A stretch of DNA of 64,000 nt from Rhizobiales bacterium TMED25 (GTDB lineage: Bacteria > Pseudomonadota > Alphaproteobacteria > Rhizobiales > TMED25): positions 378,608-442,607 of the forward strand of contig NHCE01000005.1 of assembly GCA_002168075.1 (NCBI GenBank). The letters run 5' to 3'. Under the pieces are notes generated by a model. The model saw nothing but the letters and a program-made list of their open reading frames with translations, ran no database searches and was not told the origin of the DNA. Shown piece by piece: positions 36,273 through 45,381 of this stretch (positions within the stretch are counted from its first letter, which is position 1; each line of letters opens with the position of its first letter). The translations under genes and the position numbers were made by a program.

Positions 36273-36652
36273 CGCTAGTATTTATTTTTAATTAATTAGA
36301 TTAGGATGAGAATAATTTTACAAAGTAAGGACTCTATCAATATTTCTACAGCCAAATGATTTCTATTTCTATAAGAAACTTTTAAATTATAATCAAAAAA
36401 AATATTTCATTCAAAATAGATAAACTTTAAGTACATGTGGATCTTATTTTTTAAACGTTAATATGATGTAAAATTATTATTAATTTAGCTTGAATATTAT
36501 ATAACATTTGAGTTATTTTAAGTGGAAATATGTATTTGCAGCTTGAGCTAATAATAGACGTGGTGTCAATCCGCAAAATAAAAGAGTTGCTATCCTCGTC
36601 GAATGATTATTTCTAATCTGATCTATAAATTTTTTAATTAAGGGAGACAGCT
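36273..36652. other. 380-bp AT-rich intergenic region
   Basis: This gap separates typA (leftward) from a cupin gene (rightward) and must hold both promoters. I see no gene, RNA or strong inverted repeat. The only clear signal is the GGGAGA ribosome-binding sequence just before the cupin start. Confidence 0.5.
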
Positions 36653-37042
36653 ATGGAACAATATGATTTTTCTAAAGAACAGAGATTTGACGCAATTAAG
36701 CATGTTGAGAAGAAATTGGGTTATTTTGGAGAAGGTGACGTATCTATTGCCTGCTGGGAACCTGGTCAAGTAAGCCCAAATCATTGCCACCCAGACGCAA
36801 CAGAAATTTACTTTTGCTTTGAGGGTGGAGGCATAATGCGAACAGATTCTGGAGAAGTTGAAGTTAGAAAAGGGGGACTAGTAGTTCACCCCAGAGGTGA
36901 ACTCCATGAGTATATTAATGGTGAGAACAGAACAATATTATTTAGGGTAAGATATGGTGACTCGATGGTATCACGAACCAAAGACTGGCCAACTAATGAG
37001 GCTTGGAAGCCGAGCCAAGAGGATATAGATTACTTTATATGA
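36653..37042 (+). CDS. Cupin-domain protein (129 residues)
   Basis: The single-domain cupin has motif 1 as PNHCHPDATEIYFCFEGGG (His, His, Glu ligands) and motif 2 as GGLVVHPRGELHEYIN (His ligand). A complete metal site is present. Similar small cupins occur as stand-alone metal-binding proteins or isomerases; no substrate can be assigned. GGGAGA precedes the ATG. It converges on the CBS-domain gene. Confidence 0.8.
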   Translation: MEQYDFSKEQRFDAIKHVEKKLGYFGEGDVSIACWEPGQVSPNHCHPDATEIYFCFEGGGIMRTDSGEVEVRKGGLVVHPRGELHEYINGENRTILFRVRYGDSMVSRTKDWPTNEAWKPSQEDIDYFI

Positions 37043-37059
37043 AAAAATATTTTCTAGTT

Positions 37060-37593
37060 TTATATAAAATAATTAAATATAAATATCATTGCGATTGAGT
37101 ACACTAAAATCATTGCAACAATTCCATAAACTGGGAATCCTTTTAATAAGGATGCCTTTGCTAATTGTTTGGCATGATAAATTAAGTCCGGCCATGTATA
37201 AGATACAAAGTCACCTTGTGTAAAAATAACTTTTATCTTACCATCACCATCAACTACTGGAAGTCTTCGAAATCTCTCGTTGGACATAATTCTCAACCAA
37301 TCAAGAACATCATCATCTTCTCTTGCAACCTTTGGATCTGCAGTCATAATATCTTCTAAAACAGTTTTTTTAGGATCCAGTCCTTTTGCAACTAATCTCT
37401 TAACAATATCTCTTTCCGTTACTATACCAATAACAACCCTATCTTTATCAATAATTACAACGGATCCATAGTTTTTATCAGCCATTTCTTCAATGGCTTC
37501 AAAAACTTTGGCTGTTTTTAGGAAAGTTACAGGCTTTGCCTTAAGTTTGAACTCAGGTCTATCTACTAGGCGCATACCAGTTCTTGTTACCAT
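37060..37593 (-). CDS. CBS-domain pair protein with a C-terminal membrane anchor
   Basis: The 177-residue protein holds two CBS motifs (about 20-135; GSVVIIDKDRVVIGIVTERDIV and RRLPVVDGDGKIKVIFTQGDFV) and one C-terminal hydrophobic helix (about 153-175). CBS pairs bind adenosine nucleotides as energy sensors. The terminal helix would tether it to the membrane, which is unusual for a stand-alone CBS protein. Partner unknown. Confidence 0.8.
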   Translation of the reverse strand: MVTRTGMRLVDRPEFKLKAKPVTFLKTAKVFEAIEEMADKNYGSVVIIDKDRVVIGIVTERDIVKRLVAKGLDPKKTVLEDIMTADPKVAREDDDVLDWLRIMSNERFRRLPVVDGDGKIKVIFTQGDFVSYTWPDLIYHAKQLAKASLLKGFPVYGIVAMILVYSIAMIFIFNYFI

Positions 37594-37748
37594 TATTTTT
37601 CTCCTGTGATGTATTCAATAGATATAAAATCTATATTAAAAAAATAATATATATAAAAAAAAACGTTTGCAATTTAATTCTAGATCTATTTTGCTATATT
37701 AACCAGACTATGATTGTCCAACTCTGATTTGGGTGTTATCATATTTCG

Positions 37749-38030
37749 ATGGATTGGATATTTTATATTTTTTTAAGTCTATGCATGACTGGGTTGGTAT
37801 GTTGGCTGTGGGCAAAATTTCTTGCTATGCCATATCTAAAGTGGATCCAAAATGAAAAACGTCCTTGGGCGATAAATTCAAAAATAGAACTTAGCCCCCA
37901 ATTACAAAAAAATAAATTATTAGATTTTATCAAACTTATATTTATATTCATAGCCAGTTTTTTGGTTGCAATCCCGCCATTTGTAGTAATTGTTTGGATA
38001 TTTGGTAAGCTTCAATTTTTTATAAGCTAG
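37749..38030 (+). CDS. Small membrane protein of unknown function
   Basis: The 93-residue protein starts with MDWIFYIFLSLCMTGLVCWLW, a transmembrane segment, and has a second one at about 65-88. The loop contains MPYLKWIQNEKRPWAINSK. I do not recognise a family. Two-helix proteins of this size are common as accessory subunits. It has no obvious operon partner. Confidence 0.5.
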   Translation: MDWIFYIFLSLCMTGLVCWLWAKFLAMPYLKWIQNEKRPWAINSKIELSPQLQKNKLLDFIKLIFIFIASFLVAIPPFVVIVWIFGKLQFFIS

Positions 38031-38231
38031 AAACTTATAAGCTAAGATTTATCAACTTGATAATACTTATTATTTTTTGACCAAAGTTATAGTCTATCGC
38101 CTAATTTTTTTACTTGATTGTAAAAAACTGATAATAGGTTTTCATATCTTTGGTATGAATTAATCATGAGATAATTATCTCACAATTACACAAATAATAA
38201 AAGTCCAGTAGAATTTATTTATTTAGTTATT

Positions 38232-39422
38232 TTAATGAAAGCAAGCAATTATAGAGTCTCTTAAATAAGTAAAAGATCCATTAGAAATCGTAGCTTCAAC
38301 TTCGAAAGTCTGCGGATTGACAATGACAAAATCTGCACGATTACCTATTTTAATCACACCTCTGTCAAAAAAGCCAAGGGCTTTCGCGGGGTTTACGCTG
38401 ATAAGATCCCATGCCTCACAAAATGGCATTATTTCTTTTTTAGTGATTACTTCAACTGCTTGAATTAGTGCGGGCAAATAGTAATCAGATACCAGTACAT
38501 CGCATAGGTTTTCTCTTATCAATTCTTCGGCTGCGATGTTATTTGTATGGCTCCCACCCCTAGCAACATTAGGTGCGCCCATAATTATAGTCTCGTTATT
38601 TTTTTTTGCATCTGCTGCAACTTCTTTAACAACGGGAAATTCACAAACATCAGCCCCAAGGGATCTATAAAATTGGCGAGTTTCAATAGTTTTATCGTCA
38701 TGAGATCCAATTGTTAGACCTCTCTTTTTTAGAAACTCGGCAACCTTCGCAGTATTTATCGATGTCTCTTTGTTATCATGATCCAGGTATGCATCCACAA
38801 TATTTGATAATTCTTCAACGGTTATTCCTCTTTTTTCAGCCCAATTTGCAAAATCTAATGGGCTTTTATCTCTTTGGTGTTTTGCCTGCGGTATGTGATT
38901 ATTAAATGCTAAATAGTCAATATTGTGATCTGAGATTAATTGACATATCTTTTCCGCGCTGTTTTTAAGTTCTGTCTCAAGTCTAATTTGCACTCGAACA
39001 TCAGCTTGCATTAAATGTTTATATTCACTAAATAATTTTAGGAAATTTTCCGCAGCTTCAGGTGACCTTGTTCGACCTTCCCAGCTATAACCCTGAGCGA
39101 GGTATGCAGTAGTAATTCCTGAACATGCCAGCTCTTTGTCTAATGATAAGAGAGATTTCTTTGGGTCAAAATAGATATTTGCACGTGGCATCATTGTATT
39201 TTCCCATGAATCTCCATGGAGATCTATTATACCGGGCAAAAGAAGTCTATCACCAATGTTCAATTCTATATTAGGGGTAGATTTGTCATCGTCTATTGCC
39301 TGAATACCACTCGAGTCAAATACAATATGACCGCTCGATAGAGTGCTATTACCTTTGTAAATATTTTTTGAAGTTATCTTGTAGCATCTATTTTCGTGTT
39401 GATAACTCGATGAATTTTTCAT
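38232..39422 (-). CDS. phnM: Alpha-D-ribose 1-methylphosphonate 5-triphosphate diphosphatase
   Basis: The 396-residue amidohydrolase-fold enzyme removes diphosphate from ribose 1-alkylphosphonate 5-triphosphate, giving the substrate for PhnJ. The start of the fold has LLPGIIDLHGDSWENTMMPR, with the His-x-Asp metal motif and the PhnM-specific Glu. GITTAYLAQGYSWEGRTRSPE and the late MGAPNVARGGSHTNN are further family blocks. Length matches PhnM (about 380). It diverges from phnG across a 108-bp gap with a Pho-box-like site, instead of following phnL as in E. coli. Confidence 0.94.
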   Translation of the reverse strand: MKNSSSYQHENRCYKITSKNIYKGNSTLSSGHIVFDSSGIQAIDDDKSTPNIELNIGDRLLLPGIIDLHGDSWENTMMPRANIYFDPKKSLLSLDKELACSGITTAYLAQGYSWEGRTRSPEAAENFLKLFSEYKHLMQADVRVQIRLETELKNSAEKICQLISDHNIDYLAFNNHIPQAKHQRDKSPLDFANWAEKRGITVEELSNIVDAYLDHDNKETSINTAKVAEFLKKRGLTIGSHDDKTIETRQFYRSLGADVCEFPVVKEVAADAKKNNETIIMGAPNVARGGSHTNNIAAEELIRENLCDVLVSDYYLPALIQAVEVITKKEIMPFCEAWDLISVNPAKALGFFDRGVIKIGNRADFVIVNPQTFEVEATISNGSFTYLRDSIIACFH

Positions 39423-39444
39423 TGATTCAAACCAAATTTAATTT

Positions 39445-39463
39445 TTGTCATAAAACTTTCACA
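39445..39463 (+). promoter_or_regulatory. Pho-box-like PhoB operator
   Basis: TTGTCATAAAACTTTCACA matches the Pho-box layout CTGTCAT-AAAA-CTGTCAT: two 7-bp direct half-sites (TTGTCAT and CTTTCAC) spaced by AAAA. It lies between divergent phnM and phnG, so phosphate starvation could switch on both sides. Confidence 0.65.
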
Positions 39464-39530
39464 TATAACTCAGATGTTTAGAAAATATTACAAAAGGATC
39501 ATGATATTTTTTCTCTAAAAGTTATACACA

Positions 39531-39998
39531 ATGAAAAGTGAATTTTTAAAAAAAAGAAAAAAGTGGTTAAGCATATTATCCCAATCGGACTACAGTCAAT
39601 TATCCAGCTTATATAGTGATTTAAAATTGGCTGACAACTATGAGTGGATAAAAAAGCCTGAGCATTCAAGTGTTATGGTTAGGGGTAGAATTGGTGGAAT
39701 AGGAAGCCAGTTCAATTTTGGTGAAATAACAATCACAAAATGTGTATTACTCCTCAATGAGTGTATGGGCTATGGGTATGTTCAAGGTAGAAGCTTTGAC
39801 AAAGCAAAAATAGCCGCGCTTTGCGATGCCCATCTTCAGTCATCACTTTATAATCTTGTTATGGAAAATATTATACAAAAACTCGAGAAGAAGAAAAGTG
39901 CAGAAATCGACCTGATTAAAAATCAAATGGCAAGTACAAGAGTTGATTTTTTTGCTCTTGACACACAGCGAACAAAAAATCAGAAAGCAGATAAATAA
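39531..39998 (+). CDS. phnG: C-P lyase core subunit PhnG
   Basis: The 155-residue protein is a C-P lyase core subunit that assembles with PhnH, PhnI and PhnJ. The conserved part includes RGRIGGIGSQFNFGEITITKC and GYGYVQGRSFDKAKIAALCDAHLQ. With PhnI and PhnH it displaces adenine from ATP by the phosphonate. Its stop is followed after one base by the phnH start. Confidence 0.92.
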   Translation: MKSEFLKKRKKWLSILSQSDYSQLSSLYSDLKLADNYEWIKKPEHSSVMVRGRIGGIGSQFNFGEITITKCVLLLNECMGYGYVQGRSFDKAKIAALCDAHLQSSLYNLVMENIIQKLEKKKSAEIDLIKNQMASTRVDFFALDTQRTKNQKADK

Positions 39999-39999
39999 A

Positions 40000-40560
40000 A
40001 TGCAAATCGGATTTAAAAATTTTTCAACAGATAGTGCTGATAATTTTCGTCAATTGATGAACGCCGTCGCCTACCCTGGTGGCACTTTTGAGCTGACAAG
40101 ATGTGATGTACCGGATGGTATATCGTCTGCAGCTGGTAGCATCATTCTAACTCTTTGTGATTATACAAATTGTATATATCTAGCCAAAAGCCATCATAGA
40201 GAAGAGATTATAAGATGGATTACATTTCATACAGGGGCAAAAATCACAGCTTCTGATATGTGTGACTTTGCAATTGGAGAGTGGTCTGAGCTCAAGAAAG
40301 TAGATAATTTCAAGCTTGGTACAGCGGAATACCCAGATAGATCATCAACCTTAATTGTAGATCAATCAGATATTGATTTCAGACATGTATATATACAAGG
40401 ACCCGGAATTAAAATAAAAAAAAAATGTAAGTTACCCGAGGTCGATTTGTTTAACGAAAATAATAATAAATTTCCCATCGGCCTTGATTTCTATTTTACA
40501 AATGACCAAAAAATTATGGTTATCAACCGAACAACAAAAGTTATAGGGATCAAACAATAA
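40000..40560 (+). CDS. phnH: C-P lyase core subunit PhnH
   Basis: The frame is open from 39943, but the ATG at 40000, directly after the phnG stop, gives the normal N-terminus MQIGFKNFSTDSADNFRQLMNAVAYPGG. The 186-residue protein has the PhnH blocks AYPGGTFEL and GPGIK. It is a PLP-transferase-like fold without catalysis of its own, part of the (PhnGHIJ)2 core. Its TAA overlaps the phnI ATG by one base. Confidence 0.92.
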   Translation: MQIGFKNFSTDSADNFRQLMNAVAYPGGTFELTRCDVPDGISSAAGSIILTLCDYTNCIYLAKSHHREEIIRWITFHTGAKITASDMCDFAIGEWSELKKVDNFKLGTAEYPDRSSTLIVDQSDIDFRHVYIQGPGIKIKKKCKLPEVDLFNENNNKFPIGLDFYFTNDQKIMVINRTTKVIGIKQ

Positions 40561-41627
40561 TGTATGTGGCTGTAAAAGGTGGTGAAAAAGCAATAAAAAA
40601 TGCCCATGATTGGCTATCGCAAATCAGGCGTGGTAATACCAAGATATCTGAAATAAGAATAAATCAATTATCTGAACAGCTCACTCTATCTGTGGACAGA
40701 ATAATCTCAGAGGGATCTCTATACGACCGTGAGCTTGCTGCGCTTGCGCTAAAGCAATCTCGTGGTGATTTGATTGAAGCAATTTTTTTAATTCGGGCGT
40801 TTAGAACAACTCTTCCACGTCTCGCGACAAGTAAGCCCATCAATACATCAAAAATGATATGTAAAAGGAGGATATCTGCGACCTTCAAAGATATCCCAGG
40901 TGGGCAAAATTTAGGCCCAACTTTTGATTATACTCATCGATTATTAGATGGTTTAAAAGGTCCGAAAAATCTGGTCATGGACACGGAAACAGATAGAGCT
41001 GAAGATCTAGATATGCCGAAAATATTAGACCTATTAAACAAAGAAGGGCTCATTGAGGATCAGATTGATACTTTAGAAGAGCCTATAGATATAACCAGGT
41101 CTTCAATTCAATATCCCACAACAAGAGCTGCTCGTCTTCAAGCTCTATCTAGGGCTGATGAAGGTTTCCTACTTGGCCTCGCGTATTCAACTCAACGTGG
41201 TTACGGAGGAACGCACGCTTTTATAGGAGAGCTTCGCATCGGGCTTGTTGCAGTTAATGTGGAGATACCAGAACTTGAGATCACCATAACGGTCGCTGAA
41301 ATTGAGGTAACTGAGTGTGAAACGATAAATCAGTTTACTGGAAGCAAAACAGAACTAGCTAAATTTACAAGGGGATATGGATTGGTGATGGGTCAATGTG
41401 AAAGGAAGGCAATATCTATGGCTTTGGTTGACAGGGCACTGAGATGGAAAGAGCTAGGTGAGTCCTATCAGAATGTACCAACACAAAATGAGGAATTTGT
41501 TATATCGCACTGTGATAACATACAATCCACAGGGTTTGTTGAGCACATCAAACTTCCTCATTACGTTGATTTTCAATCTGAGCTAGAACTTGTGCGAAAA
41601 ATTAGAAGCCAACAGATGAAAGACTAA
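40560..41627 (+). CDS. phnI: C-P lyase core subunit PhnI, nucleosidase component
   Basis: The 355-residue protein is the catalytic core subunit for glycosidic cleavage of ATP, yielding the ribose 1-phosphonate triphosphate. It opens MYVAVKGGEKAIKNAHDWLSQ, the PhnI signature, and has SYSTQRGYGGTHAFIGELRIG-like text in the middle (LAYSTQRGYGGTHAFIGEL). Length is typical. It starts at the phnH stop and ends 2 bp before phnJ, so translation is coupled. Confidence 0.95.
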   Translation: MYVAVKGGEKAIKNAHDWLSQIRRGNTKISEIRINQLSEQLTLSVDRIISEGSLYDRELAALALKQSRGDLIEAIFLIRAFRTTLPRLATSKPINTSKMICKRRISATFKDIPGGQNLGPTFDYTHRLLDGLKGPKNLVMDTETDRAEDLDMPKILDLLNKEGLIEDQIDTLEEPIDITRSSIQYPTTRAARLQALSRADEGFLLGLAYSTQRGYGGTHAFIGELRIGLVAVNVEIPELEITITVAEIEVTECETINQFTGSKTELAKFTRGYGLVMGQCERKAISMALVDRALRWKELGESYQNVPTQNEEFVISHCDNIQSTGFVEHIKLPHYVDFQSELELVRKIRSQQMKD

Positions 41628-41629
41628 CT

Positions 41630-42478
41630 ATGGACGAATTAAAATATAATTTTGCGTACTTGGATGAGCAGACAAAGAAAACAATAAGAAGAGCAATTCT
41701 AAAAGGCTTATCTATTCCTGGTTATCAAGTTCCTTTTTCATCTCGAGAGATGCCAATGCCCTATGGATGGGGAACGGGTGGTATACAAGTTACATCATCA
41801 TGCATCAAACAGGATGATATTCTAAAGGTAATAGACCAAGGCTCGGATGATACAACCAATGCAGTTTCCATAAGAAATTTTTTTAAACGTGTTACGAATG
41901 TTCAAACAACTGAAGATACTAATAAGGCAACAATAATCCAGACACGGCACAGAATTCCGGAGACCCCACTAGTTGAGAAGCAAATATTAATATATCAGGT
42001 TCCCACACCAGAGCCGTTTCGATTTTTGGAACCAAGTGAGTTTGAAACACGAAAAATTCATGCCCTGAAAGAGTATGGTATAATGCACCTAAAGCTTTAT
42101 GAGGACATATCAAAAAATGGACACATTTCAACATCATACAATTACCCTGTTCTTGTTGATGACAATTATATATCTGCACCATCTCCAATACCAAAATTTG
42201 ATAATCCGAAAATGAATAATAATCCAGCTATACAGCTATTCGGTGCTGGCCGCGAACAACGTATTTATGCAATTCCACCATATACAAAGGTTATCAGTCT
42301 CGATTTTGAGGATTATCCTTTTGAAGCAACCAAAGCGAACGCATTATGCCAGTTATGCGGAGCGACAGACTCATACCTCGATGAAATTATTATTGATAAT
42401 GCGGGTGGCAGAATGTTTGTATGTTCAGATACCAATTACTGCCAAAATAATTTACTAAAAAAAATAGACAATCCATGA
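41630..42478 (+). CDS. phnJ: C-P lyase, radical SAM subunit PhnJ
   Basis: PhnJ cleaves the carbon-phosphorus bond by radical SAM chemistry. The 282-residue protein has Cys240, Cys243 and Cys265 (cluster ligands) and Cys271 (thiyl radical site) in CQLCGATDSYL...FVCSDTNYC, one residue offset from E. coli Cys241/244/266/272. The products are ribose 1,2-cyclic phosphate 5-phosphate and an alkane, methane if the substrate is methylphosphonate. phnK starts inside its stop (ATGA overlap). Confidence 0.97.
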   Translation: MDELKYNFAYLDEQTKKTIRRAILKGLSIPGYQVPFSSREMPMPYGWGTGGIQVTSSCIKQDDILKVIDQGSDDTTNAVSIRNFFKRVTNVQTTEDTNKATIIQTRHRIPETPLVEKQILIYQVPTPEPFRFLEPSEFETRKIHALKEYGIMHLKLYEDISKNGHISTSYNYPVLVDDNYISAPSPIPKFDNPKMNNNPAIQLFGAGREQRIYAIPPYTKVISLDFEDYPFEATKANALCQLCGATDSYLDEIIIDNAGGRMFVCSDTNYCQNNLLKKIDNP

Positions 42479-43251
42479 ATATGAATGAAATAATTAAAAT
42501 TACAGATCTTACAAAAAGTTTCGGCAATATTATTGCATGTAGCTCAATCACTCTTGAAGTTTATCCAGGTGAGATAGTTGGAATTGTGGGTGAGTCAGGT
42601 TCGGGTAAAACCACACTTCTAAAATGCGCATCAGGCCTTTATAAGCCAGATTCAGGGGAAGTAATTTTTCGAAGTGATGATAATTATGTGCAAAATATCT
42701 GTAATATTAGTGAGCCTAATTTAAGACAGCTGATGCGAACGGACTGGTCTTTTATTCATCAAAATCCGAGAGATGGCCTAAGAATGAATATAAGCGCTGG
42801 AGGTAATATAGGTGAGAAGCTTATGGCCATCGGAAATAGACACTATGGTAATATTAGAGAGGCCGCAGCTGCCTGGCTTGAAAAAGTAGAGATCGACTCT
42901 AGCCGAATAGATGAACTTCCATCAAACTTTTCAGGCGGTATGCAGCAGCGTTTGCAGATCGCAAGATGTCTTATTACAGAGCCTAAACTGATCTATATGG
43001 ATGAGCCTACAGGAGGTCTGGATGTATCTGTGCAAGCCAAGATTCTAGATTTAATAAAGAAATTAGTGGAAGAATTAAACATAGCTGCGGTCATCGTTAC
43101 ACACGATCTTGGCGTTGTTCGTTTGCTTGCCGATAGAGTACTTGTTATGAAGGATGGCCATATCGTTGAGCAGGGCATTACGGATCAGGTTCTTGATGAT
43201 CCTCACCACGCATATACTCAATTGCTAGTTAGCTCAATAATACAGGTGTAG
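42475..43251 (+). CDS. phnK: C-P lyase ABC-type ATPase PhnK
   Basis: The 258-residue ABC ATPase binds the PhnGHIJ core rather than a permease. It has Walker A GESGSGKTTLLK, signature FSGGMQQRLQIAR, Walker B LIYMDEPTGGLD and the switch His in VTHD. The segment SFIHQNPRDGLRMNISAGGNIGEKL is typical for PhnK. I chose the ATG at 42475 for its 4-bp overlap with phnJ; an ATG two codons later is the alternative. Confidence 0.93.
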   Translation: MNMNEIIKITDLTKSFGNIIACSSITLEVYPGEIVGIVGESGSGKTTLLKCASGLYKPDSGEVIFRSDDNYVQNICNISEPNLRQLMRTDWSFIHQNPRDGLRMNISAGGNIGEKLMAIGNRHYGNIREAAAAWLEKVEIDSSRIDELPSNFSGGMQQRLQIARCLITEPKLIYMDEPTGGLDVSVQAKILDLIKKLVEELNIAAVIVTHDLGVVRLLADRVLVMKDGHIVEQGITDQVLDDPHHAYTQLLVSSIIQV

Positions 43252-43253
43252 TC

Positions 43254-43922
43254 GTGATCGAATTAAAAGACATATCCAAATCCTTCAGGTTATACACTCA
43301 AAATAGTGCCAAAATTACCGTTTTTAAAGATGTTAATCTAACAGTAAATCGAGGAGAGCTCGTTGCTTTTACGGGTAAATCTGGCTCAGGAAAAACAACA
43401 TTGATGAAGATGATATATGGTAACTATCTACCTTCAAAAGGTTCAATATTAGTTGATAAGACTGATATTACAAAAATTAATCTTCAAGATCTAATTCGAA
43501 TTCGTAACCATAAAATGGGTTATATAAGTCAATTCTTAAGAGTTATTCCTCGGGTTTCAACAATGAATATTGTATCAGACTCTTTGATAAAATTAGGATC
43601 TGAAAAAGAAGATGCATTGGCGCAAGCATCTGAACTCTTAAATTTCCTTGATATACCACGTAAACTCTGGGATTTATCACCCCTGACGTTCTCGGGTGGA
43701 GAACAACAAAGGATAAATATTGCTCGTGCAATGATTTGTAATTATCCATATTTTTTGCTTGATGAGCCCACTTCAAGCTTGGATAATAAAAATATAGAGA
43801 AAGTTATTACTCTAATCGACAAGTTAAAAAAAAATGGATGTGCGATCATTGGTATTTTTCATGACGAGATGATTCGTAACGAGATAGCTGATCGGGAAAT
43901 AGATGTTAATTCATTCAAATGA
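43254..43922 (+). CDS. phnL: C-P lyase ABC-type ATPase PhnL
   Basis: The 222-residue ATPase starts with GTG two bases after the phnK stop. It has Walker A GKSGSGKTTLMK, PhnL-type QFLRVIPRVSTMNIV, signature FSGGEQQRINIAR and Walker B FLLDEPTSSLD. PhnL binds on top of PhnK in the C-P lyase complex. Its TGA is overlapped by the phnN ATG. Confidence 0.92.
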   Translation: MIELKDISKSFRLYTQNSAKITVFKDVNLTVNRGELVAFTGKSGSGKTTLMKMIYGNYLPSKGSILVDKTDITKINLQDLIRIRNHKMGYISQFLRVIPRVSTMNIVSDSLIKLGSEKEDALAQASELLNFLDIPRKLWDLSPLTFSGGEQQRINIARAMICNYPYFLLDEPTSSLDNKNIEKVITLIDKLKKNGCAIIGIFHDEMIRNEIADREIDVNSFK

Positions 43923-44458
43923 CTAAGGTAACTGGCAAACTGATATGTGTTGTCGGACCATCTGGTGTAGGTAAAGACACCCTCATCAGAGGTGCAAGAA
44001 AAATTCTGAAAAAGAAAGTCTTTGTAACAAGGCACATTACACGACCAAATACAACGGATGCAGAGACTCATATTTTTGTAAATAAAGCCACTTTTAACGA
44101 GATGATGGACAATAACGCTTTCATGCTAAACTGGAGCGCAAATGATCTACACTATGGTATTTCAAATGAATATCTTGCAAAAATACAAAACGGCTTGGAC
44201 GTTATTTTTAATGGATCAAGAAGGGCATTGAGTGAGATCCAATCAAAGTATCCAAATATTTATATTATATGGATTGCTGCCAGTAAGGTTAAGGTAAAAG
44301 ATAGGCTCATAAAAAGGGCTCGAGAGAGCGAGGAAAAAATTGAGGGACGTCTAAAATACTTGAATTTGGCAATTCCACAGAAGGCTATAATAGTCGATAA
44401 TAGCGGTACAATTGAGGCTGGTACTCAAAGTTTGGTTGATGCTATTTGCAATTTATAA
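43919..44458 (+). CDS. phnN: Ribose 1,5-bisphosphate phosphokinase
   Basis: The 179-residue guanylate-kinase-like protein has the P-loop GPSGVGKDTL near residue 13 and RHITRPNTTDAE, typical of PhnN. It phosphorylates ribose 1,5-bisphosphate to PRPP, the final step that returns the ribose to metabolism. Start overlaps phnL (ATGA). Its last 17 bp overlap the end of the convergent DUF1045 gene. Confidence 0.92.
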   Translation: MTKVTGKLICVVGPSGVGKDTLIRGARKILKKKVFVTRHITRPNTTDAETHIFVNKATFNEMMDNNAFMLNWSANDLHYGISNEYLAKIQNGLDVIFNGSRRALSEIQSKYPNIYIIWIAASKVKVKDRLIKRARESEEKIEGRLKYLNLAIPQKAIIVDNSGTIEAGTQSLVDAICNL

Positions 44459-45137
44459 TCGTACTTTCAAGTATATGAAACATTCCATTATGATCTTCAC
44501 CCATCAGGCATAAATTATCTACTTTCATTGGTTTTGAAATAATTTCTTCAAAGTATTCATTACAAATCTTTTCTTCGGCTATCCCATCTTTTGAATTCGA
44601 AAGTTTCCCCAACGTCATATGAAACTTGAATTCCTCAAAAACATACGGATAGCCCCAACTGTAGAAATATTCTTTTTGTCTTAATGAATAACTCGATAAG
44701 CCCCTCTTTTCGATGTCTGACTCGTTGTGTTCATCTCTAAATTGATCGAATTCTTTTACAATATCAGCTGCAAGTGAATGAATTTTGCTTGTATCAGAAT
44801 TTGGAGCAATAGCAATAAAATCTGAAATTTTCTTAATTGAAATATTATTAAAGATGCAGCCATCATACCGCGTACAGGTATCTTGAAAAAAGGAAATTAG
44901 ATCATTTAGTTCACAACCTTTTCTGAGTCTAAATGGTGCCTTGAGGGTTGCATGAAGACCGTATTTACGTGCCTTTTCAATTACTAAAAGATGTTCATCA
45001 GTTCCCTTATTATGTAGTCCATTTACTTCTGACCCTTGCAATGGATCCCATCCAAACCAACGTATACCCAAATCATAAAATAAGCTTTTTGATTGTGGCA
45101 TAAAATATATCGCGAATCGTTTGTATTTTTTATTCAT
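44442..45137 (-). CDS. DUF1045 phosphonate-operon protein, 2H phosphoesterase type
   Basis: About 231 residues. The frame is open from a GTG at 45179, but MNKKYKRFAIYFMPQ at 45137 matches the family N-terminus. It carries the two His-x-Thr motifs of 2H phosphoesterases: GLHATLKAPF in the middle and KFHMTLGKL near the end. The family is known as a phosphonate-operon protein of unproven function. No phnP is seen in the window, and PhnP opens ribosyl 1,2-cyclic phosphate, so this protein is the best candidate for that step. It is convergent with phnN and diverges from phnD. Confidence 0.85.
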   Translation of the reverse strand: MNKKYKRFAIYFMPQSKSLFYDLGIRWFGWDPLQGSEVNGLHNKGTDEHLLVIEKARKYGLHATLKAPFRLRKGCELNDLISFFQDTCTRYDGCIFNNISIKKISDFIAIAPNSDTSKIHSLAADIVKEFDQFRDEHNESDIEKRGLSSYSLRQKEYFYSWGYPYVFEEFKFHMTLGKLSNSKDGIAEEKICNEYFEEIISKPMKVDNLCLMGEDHNGMFHILESTIINCK

Positions 45138-45381
45138 TGGAAGCTTTTTTAAGACTAAATTATTACATAATTGTATCACTTACTAATTAATCTCAGACAA
45201 TTTTATTTATCTTTGAGTGATAAAATAAAAGTATTTAATTTCTTTATTGTGGATATTTTACTTTATCCAATAATTTCACATATATTTAATGTTTTCTCAA
45301 TGGTTTTGCAAAGATATAGTTTCACGATTTTACAGTAACCCAACTAAAGCTAATTAAACTTTAAAATTCAAGGAGAAGAAA

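Noticed and set aside
45180..45381. Possible Pho box upstream of phnD (TTTCACGATTTTACAGTA).
   Set aside because: The half-sites deviate too much from CTGTCAT; not better than background in this region.
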